NCBI GenBank assembly: GCA_001642005.1
Contig: LWCA01000061.1
Span: 1 to 64,000 of the forward strand
Source of the DNA: Intoshia linei
Lineage: Eukaryota; Orthonectida; Rhopaluridae
Reading direction: 5' to 3'
Length of the DNA: 64,000 nucleotides
A program made the position numbers and the translations under genes. Of the stretch, positions 45,501 through 54,500 are shown in pieces. The notes beneath the pieces are model-generated. The model worked only from the letters and a program-made list of their open reading frames with translations, ran no database searches and had not been told where the DNA came from. The stretch's first letter is position 1. Every line of letters starts with the position of its first letter.

Positions 45501-48500
45501 GTGATTGAATTTTCTAAACTTTTATTGTCTTTTTGAAAAGAAATTTCTAAAAAAGAATTAAAATTGAAAAAATGAAATAATTAGTAATTATCTCAAAATG
45601 TTACCTTTATTATATTTATCAAAAAGATCCAGTTTGTGTTTTTTAACCAAATTTGTATAATATATATTCAGTTCTTCTGCCATCAAATTCAAATCATTAA
45701 ATACGCTCTTTCCTTTTTTTAATTTTAAATACTTTCGAATTATCTGAGGATCAAAATTGGTTCTAATAAATATTTATAATTATTAGAGTTAAGAGTAGTG
45801 CAGTGCTTTCCAACCGGTGTGTCTTGACACTTTTGTGTGTCGCCAAACAATTTTATTTAATTTTTTTAAATTCCATTAGCAGACAATACAATTGTAAGAC
45901 TTAAAAATGCAAATCAAAGATATTTTTAGTGATAATGATAAATTTTACATAGCTTATTTTCAGATTATTATTAGAAAAAAATTAGTTCAACTATATTTAT
46001 CAATCAATCGTATATTTTTTTGATTGGTGTGTCGGGAAATTTTTTGAGATTAAAATATGTGTCGCTAACCAAAAATGGTTGGAAAGCATTGGAGTAGTGT
46101 TTCAGAATTAAAAATTCTTTGACAAAGTCATTAACCAGGATGGAATAAAACAGACCCGGATAAAATTAAGGCAATAATTAAATAGAACACCATACAGTAT
46201 GCTAACTTAATACAATAACACAGTAAATAACGTGTTGTAAATTAAACTTAAGGATAGTTAAATTGTAATCAGTTTTTCATTAAGTTATACTATTTAACTA
46301 AAGTGCCCAGAAACATTTAGAGACAAAACTTTAGAAGTAAAATAAATGACAGATACCGCTTTTCACATATGCACTCCATTATCAAATTGTCTTCCAGTAT
46401 TATGTTTTGTGGTGCCGTAATGGTGAAACGGAAGAAGGTCCCAGTCAAATTAATTTGGATGAATTGTGGATAATTATTAAGGTTTACATGTAATCGTTAA
46501 ATTTTAAGTATAGGTAATTATTAAAATCTCACATAAGATATTTTGATGTCTAAGGGTTAATGCATATTTGTGTTTCATCTGATAACAATGGTGACAATCT
46601 TTTTTTCCGCTAACACCGCTAACTTTTTTTTTCAATAATTTTATTAAAAATTAAAAAAATTCATTCATTAATACATAAAAACATTTTTAATATGTATTGT
46701 TAATAATATATAAACATACATTTTTAACGTTTACCCTTGCCAGAGCTAGCTACTCGTTATACAACGTGAAAAATAGACAAGCTAGTAATATTAAAACAAA
46801 CTAATATAATATTATCGATCACTCAAACATTCTATATTGAGGTAATGTAATAAAAGCTTAATAAAAATAAAATGTAGTAATAAAACATGAACATACCTAT
46901 TATTAACCACCCTTTGAAATCGTTTAAGATAAATTGAAAAAAACCGATTCCAAGCATTCATAGTAATAATAGAATCAACACTAAGTCTTTTAATGAATTC
47001 AACCCACAACAAAATGGATGTTGACGTTTTGGAAGGAATTCTACATTCATTTTTGAAATTCTAATTACATTAATACATTAAATACGAATAAAAATATGCC
47101 ATTTACTTGTACAGATTCAAGAAAGTTGGAATCAGAAACATCATAATCAACGTATTTGATTTTTTTCCATAATTCATTTTTTTCTTCATACATTTGAAGG
47201 CAGTAGATGAAATAAAATGATATATAATATGCATTTTTAAATTGATTGTTATATATTGTGCTTTGTACTGGCCATTTACTTGATATCCAAATATCTTTAA
47301 ATGTTTTGTTTTCATCTTCATCTATATTCTTTTCTCCAGATTCTATTTTATAATATTTATCCAATATATCCTAAATTTTTTTTCAATTTAATATTATTTT
47401 AATTGAACTTCATAAATTTTTATTAAAAAATCTAATAGTTTTTTTTGGTAATTTGAGTTGTCACTACATTTTTTGAAAAGAGCATTTAGAATATTGACAT
47501 TGTTTCTAAATTTTAATAAAATCATTAAAGTGTAGATTACAGCATAATAGAAATCCATAGATTAGTGCGATTTAGTAAATTGGTAAGGTAGGTTATGCAT
47601 TATGAAATATTATAATTATCGATTATATTGAAATTGGTTGTTTATAAGCTTATTTATTTTGAGAATTGGATAAAGCATACTATGTTATTATGATTTTTAA
47701 ATAAATAGTACCAATAGATTGACTTTAGTTAATCAAGATGACACAATTTTTACTGCCTTACGAAATATCACAAATTCTTAGCTAATAGATAATGGCCTAA
47801 ATTACCAGCACGTTGGAATCTCGTTATATTTATAACTGGTTGTTCTACGGTTAACGATTCGCAACTTGGTATGGATTCTAGTTTCACTTATTAGCTAATT
47901 TCTTAAGTGAAAGTAACGGCACTAATCATTGCATAATAGTTATCTACATCAATTAACCATTTCGCTATCTACATTCTATGTTATGCCAGTATAATAATGA
48001 AAAACGTTATTCTTTTATGCTATATGCTCCTATATTTTCAATGTGAATCACATTTATAATTTCAAATTATACAAATTTGAATTAAAATAAATTTCAGACT
48101 GCGAAAGGGTTCATAAAAGCTAATTACTTTGATTCAAACCACATTTGCCAGGATATGATACTTTCGATAATGAGAAAAATTTCATCAATATTGTGCATTT
48201 GCTCCTATATTGATAATTATTTTTATTAGCCTGTGCCCTTACACAAATAAAAAAAATTATAAATGTAAAAAATATTAAAATTTCTATTCACGAACATTAT
48301 TTGGAGATTCTAAATTCCTAACTCAAAAAAATAGCGAACATTTTAAAAACAATTTTTAATGCTAATATTCTATAAAAATATATAATGTAGTAGCCATCAT
48401 GCTAATTAATGCTTGATAGTTGTTTATTTATTATTTTTATTTTGTATATTGTCATGGAAACTTTAGTTAATTGCATTCATTATTATATAATTATAATTAC

Positions 48501-51500
48501 CATTAAATTTCACTACAGTTGCTATGTTTTATGTCAGCGTTAATACAATTTTTAAACACGATAAATAACGTGTACCAGTTAACTGATAATATATAATTAA
48601 TTCAAATTTTTTGTAACTATAGATTTTCAAATTTAATTTAACTTTAAATTTATTTTATTTGATTTTTTTCAAATATAATTTGATCTTTCGTATTTATTAA
48701 CTATCTGATCCTTTTACATTGCATATACAGTGCAATACAAATAAAAAACAAATAAAGTTGGAACCGGTCAATGATCTTAATTTTATATTACACAACATTA
48801 AGGTCGTTACGGAGATACATACGACATATTTTGTGTAATTTAGTTTTAATCATTTTTCTTAAAGGGTTAGAGTTCATAAAAACAAACATTTGTTTTACAA
48901 CGCTTATTTTATGACTTTTTCATGTACATTTGAACTAAATTTTAAGTCGAAAGTTTGTGTCATAATAGATAAATAGTTTTGGCTTAAAATTAACACCAAA
49001 TAAACTAAAATGGATATTTTTAAACATATTTTTATAATCACTTTAATTAAAATAAACATCGACGTTTTCGCTTTCAGTGGAGCTAGATACGAAGTACAAA
49101 GCAGATACGCTAGCATATAAGAGTATTCAAAATAATAATAATAATAATAAATTAATTTTTTTAAATACCACAAGGTAAACATTGTCTAATTTTTCGCATT
49201 GCAAATCATTAATTTCAATTTCGCCAATATATGTCATAATTGTGTGCTTGAATCTATAAATTAAGTTAATAATTAAACTGTGATACTTTTCTCTAATTTT
49301 GCCATCCGGGTCTTTAGAACTCAATACCCTTGGTATTATCAATCTTATTAAATCATTTGTACAATTTTTAAAATAATAACGATATGAAACATTTTCAGAT
49401 TGTACTATGATATCGACATGTTTGAGAATTTTCAATATATGCAATCTAAACATAAATAATATCTATAAAATTATATCATGACTTTATTGTAAAATTTGAT
49501 GTGGAAGAAAATAGTCAAACACCAAATCAAAAATTTGCATAGTTGATATTAATACCAATCATTCAGTATAAGTCTATTATGCTATTTAAACGGACAACGA
49601 ATACGAACTCTTAAAACAGAATTAGAAATACTTCTTAATATGTTGGTATATGTCGCGGACAACACAAAGTTTATGTATATTATAGTCTATGCTTCTTAAA
49701 AAAACATAATTATCCATCAGTACATCCATTGAATCTTGCTCTAACAAACGAAGTGGCCGAACGTGGAATACACAGAGTCCAATACCTTCGTGAAATGGCG
49801 TCAGTCAAGTATATTGATAATGAATTATTAAATGACAGTGTTAATCATCTTAAAAATTATATTACATTTAATAATTACTACTCAAAATAAAGTTACATTC
49901 AAATTAAAAGGGTAGTTTTAAATCGCTGAGTAGTCCGATGTTTTTGCAATAATATAAAAAACTAAAATAATAGAGGTTAGTTTTAACTGATTTATCACGT
50001 TGAACGACCCTGGATTTTTTGTTTTAGAAAAATGTTAACACCTTAATGCTCCATTTTCTGCTGACAAAAGTGCAAATTTACTAAAACTGCACTAAAAACT
50101 TACCAAATATTTAGTACTTTTGGAGTGGTTGCTCTAATCCTTACCTATATAAAGTAATATCGCTAAAAATGTATGTCTCTTTATTTATTTGTCCGTTTCA
50201 ATTTACTTAACCCTTAAACACCTTGATTTTTTTTACATGAAATTTTACAAAAGCTAATAATCAAAAAATCTAACCTTCAAAAATTTACATAATTGAAGTA
50301 AAAATAAACTAGCTTCAGAATAAGCAATACAAATAAACACGCCTCTATCAAAAAGTGTGGTTCTATAACAAAAAATATTCAAATGGAATGTTGACAGTTT
50401 AATATTTAAAAAAAGTAATTAAATTTACTAGACAAAATAGCATGTCATCAATTTAAATTATTTCATGCGTATCAAAAAAATAATAGATAGGCGTGTTTAT
50501 AGTCTAATCATTATAGACTACACATTAGACTCTAATGCATAAAATATAAATCTCATTTTGTACTTACATTTTCTATATTTTGTTACTTTTAGTTTATACT
50601 GTACTTACTTTATACTATATATTACTTTATATGTTACTTTTAACCCTTACGAGACTATGCTGATTTTCAAAATTGAAAGCAAAAAATTTCACTTTTGCAA
50701 TGTTAAAAAACACTAAAATTTAAAGCTTAAAATTCACAAATTTCAAATGTCATTGATTTGTAAAGTGAACAACTTAAATTTGGCTAAGAATTATCAATAA
50801 AATATATTTAATTTATGACACACAACTACAATGACGTTGCGTCTATTGTATTTCGAATATAATTTATTTTATTGTTGACACAAAGTAAACATTGATAATA
50901 AAATTAATTTTTACGCATATTACATGTTATTGTATGAGCAGTAATTTGTTCAAAATTTATATTGGTACCGCCTTATTATGGTTTGTATACAAACCAATGT
51001 AAATTTATGACTGTAGTTTTTGGCATCTATACATGCAATTGTCTCGTAAGGGTTAAAACCTCACATATGAAATTATGGTGTCTAAGGGGTAAGAAAGTAA
51101 GAGGAGTCGAGATTTAAAAATTCCATATTTATAATACAGTTTTTCCAGAGTGAGGTTTTATGTCAAATTTCATTTTTAGAAATTGAGTCCTTCAATGTCA
51201 AAAACCTCAATTATCCTTTTTTTAATCATTGAACGAATCCTAGAATTATAAAAAATACACAATCAGTAGTTTGTGTTCAAAGCCGACCGAATGGTGTTTC
51301 GCATCGGGTAAGTGACTCCAATGTTGACATCTTGACAGGTGGGATGGTTTCAACCAGATTATCAGAACCCATTATGTATTTACGGTGAGGTTCGAATATG
51401 GTAGGCTCCGATCTGAACTTTTAGATAAAAAGTTTTTTCTAAAACTACCTTTGGATGATATTAAAATATTTTTTACATTTCATTTGATTTCTTCTCATAG

Positions 51501-54500
51501 TATATGATAAAATTTACTTTTTACAGTGAAGTAATAAAAAAGCATAAAAATAATGTGCTATTTCATTATCAGACTTTTCCGATTCCAGCATCGTATTCAA
51601 ACGACCCATTCTTTCGTCGTTTTTCAATTCTTTATCATTTTCAAAATTAAGTTTTGTGTTGTAGGTATTGATTAATCTTGAAACAACAGTTGTCATACAT
51701 AATAATGGGTCGATAAAATTTCCCACACCCGAACGAGTAAAAGTGGAGGTAATCTAAATTTTAATATCATTTTCACATAAAAATGAATAATTTGGATAAC
51801 TATTAAAATATACATTATATACATATAAAGTAGAATGTTTCACATTTCGAAAAATATTAGATTTTTATACAATTGAATTTCTTATATGAACTTGAATAGC
51901 TTCTACCCTAATAATTGCTAATATATTATTATATATTATATTATTAGTATTGCTTTCATACCGTGAAACACCTTAATATTAATATTAACCTTAGATATTG
52001 CACTAATGAAATAATCGTAATTTCCAATGTTTTTTTCATTGCTCCATAATTCTGTAACAATATGAACAGTTGACAAAAAATATTCAAATGTAATTTCACT
52101 ATCAAAAGACACTCGATTTAATAAATGTAAAAGTAGATTAATTTTGTCTTTCGATAAAGTTTCTCTGTTTTCAATAATAAAGAATAAATTTTGAAATGTA
52201 TTGTAATCTAAATGTAACATTTCAACGGCAGTTGAAGTATTGAGATCATGAACAATTTCCTATAATAAAAAAAATAAGCTACAATAGTTGAACATTGTTC
52301 AATGAACATGAGGTTGTCTATTTGCTTGTAACGATTCCGAAAAAATTAAGAATTTTACAATTCTGAAAATCCACAAATAATTTTTAATTTAAATATTTAG
52401 ACCCCTTTAAATTATTCTAAATTGTATCTTTACGGTCAAAAAACTCACTATTTTATAAACCGATATTTTGAAAATTAGTGCATAAAAATTAAAATTATCA
52501 AGTATAAAAGCATCGTATTACATTTCAATTTCAGAAATTTGCATCTTCAATATCAAAAAACCATGTAACCTTTGTGCTACAAAACATACACAGAAAACGC
52601 ACTACCAAACAGACAAGCTATTAAATAGATAAAATTACCATTTCAGTGTTGATGATTCGATTAATATTAAAAACAATATGAATAGGCAAAGTAGAAAAAA
52701 CTAAATTATGCTTTTTGTCTTTATTTTTAAAAGTAGACCAAAGAAACTTTGAAATAACCTGAAGATTATCAAAATATTCACAATTATTAAAAGTATCATT
52801 ACTGATATAACATGTATCAAACAAGGCCATAGATATAGAATCATTAATTTTTGGGTTCTGTTTGGTTGACACTATAGACAAAAGTTTGATAAAATCAACA
52901 AGCTGCAAATGAGTTATTTTGGAATGAGTCAATATATAGTAGACATTGTTGTAAGCTTGTGTATACCGTTTAGCCGCATAAATGGTATTGATATTAGCCT
53001 CACAATGAGCAGTAAAAGCCCATATCAAATTGTACAATTTCTCTTTAGACATTCGATGTAGAGGTAGCCGACGTATAAGAGAAAAGGAATGAAAATTTAA
53101 AGTACAATAAATATCAAAAACGTTAAACAGTAAAAGATATTCAATTTCAGATATAACTTGTAAGAACATATTGATATCTTGACTAGTTTTCTCAAACTTA
53201 GCCAAAACACTCTTGTTGATTACAAAAAATAATTCATACAAATTACCCATAACACCAAAACATTCATTCGTTATAATGGAATCGTTCATTTTTTCAACAA
53301 TTAATAGTAAATGACAGATTAAACATTTCATAAAATTTTTAACATCTTTATAAGATTCTATCATTTCATTAAAATCCACATTTTCAAATAATTTAGATAA
53401 ATCATATTTTTCATTGCAGCAATCAACGCCATATAATGATAAAAAAACATTTTTAAAATCAAATTGATTGAGCAAATTAATCATATCATCACTCGAAGTT
53501 TTTGTATAAATTTCCTTATTAATTATATTCACATGACCATCTTCATCCATTTCAACCCATTCATTTTCCACAAGTATTGAATTTTCAGATATAATTTTAT
53601 TGTAAATACTATCCAAATCATGAAAATCAAACAATGAAATATTTGCAAGTAAATCAAAGTATTGAGACATGCCCACATTTATTAATCTTTTTGGATTTAA
53701 AAAAATACAACAGGTTGACATTGAATCATATGGTAAACGCAACAAGTGGTAAATTGTAAAGTTTTCTATAGCAAAATATGTCGACTTATTTTTTACGTTT
53801 TCTTGGATAAAGGAATACAGTTCATATAATAATTGTAGAAAATAGTTGATTACGAAATTAGATTTCAAAATGTATGATAATCGTAAACTGCAATATATTT
53901 CATTTAAATATTCAAATATATTGCGCAATGAAGATGTATTTGTTTCACTTTTATCAAATTCTGTAGTCAACTTTTCTATTCCATTTTCAATGTCCATTCT
54001 AATACATTTAAATTAGATTTTTATGTGTTTTAAATTAAATTTCATTTATTTGAATAATATAGTCTATGGCAGTGACATGGGGGCCGGAATAACTTAACAA
54101 AAAATCCGCGGACCAAATGGAGAATATACATGACGGTATTTTAAATTAACGATTTAAAATTTAAGTTCATGATCTAGAAATAACAAGTCTATACTATCGA
54201 GTCGATATATATTTAAAATCTAAGTCTATGATTGTTGTAATTTGTATGTATGATAATTTGTAAAATATCACCGGTGTATTTTGTAATAGATTTGTAATTT
54301 GTGGACCGGATAAAATTCAATTTCTGGACTGATTTGGCTCGCGGCCGTAGTTTGGTGGCCACTGGTCTATGGCATATATTCTATGCACATTCAAAATATT
54401 TATGGGACACACCATATACTTCAATATCTTTTGTTCTATAAAGAAGACCTTGGTAAAAATGTATGCCTGTGTACTTGTAACCATTTATACAGTGTTGTGC

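Larger units (their letters stand above)
50139..51270 (+). mobile_element. Helitron-like copy F, interrupted by nested MITEs
   Basis: Starts TCCTTACCTATATAAAGTAA after A, then ATGTATGTCTCTTTATTT as in copy B. It is interrupted at 50211 by a piggyBac-like MITE and resumes at about 51093 with AAGAGGAGTCGAGATTTAAA. Similarity fades by about 51270, so the 3' half is lost. Confidence 0.6.

Noticed and set aside
48904-49182. 92-codon minus-strand frame just past an EPG5 exon
   Set aside because: Its leucine/tyrosine-rich composition comes from AT-rich repeats, and it partly overlaps the EPG5 exon in another frame.
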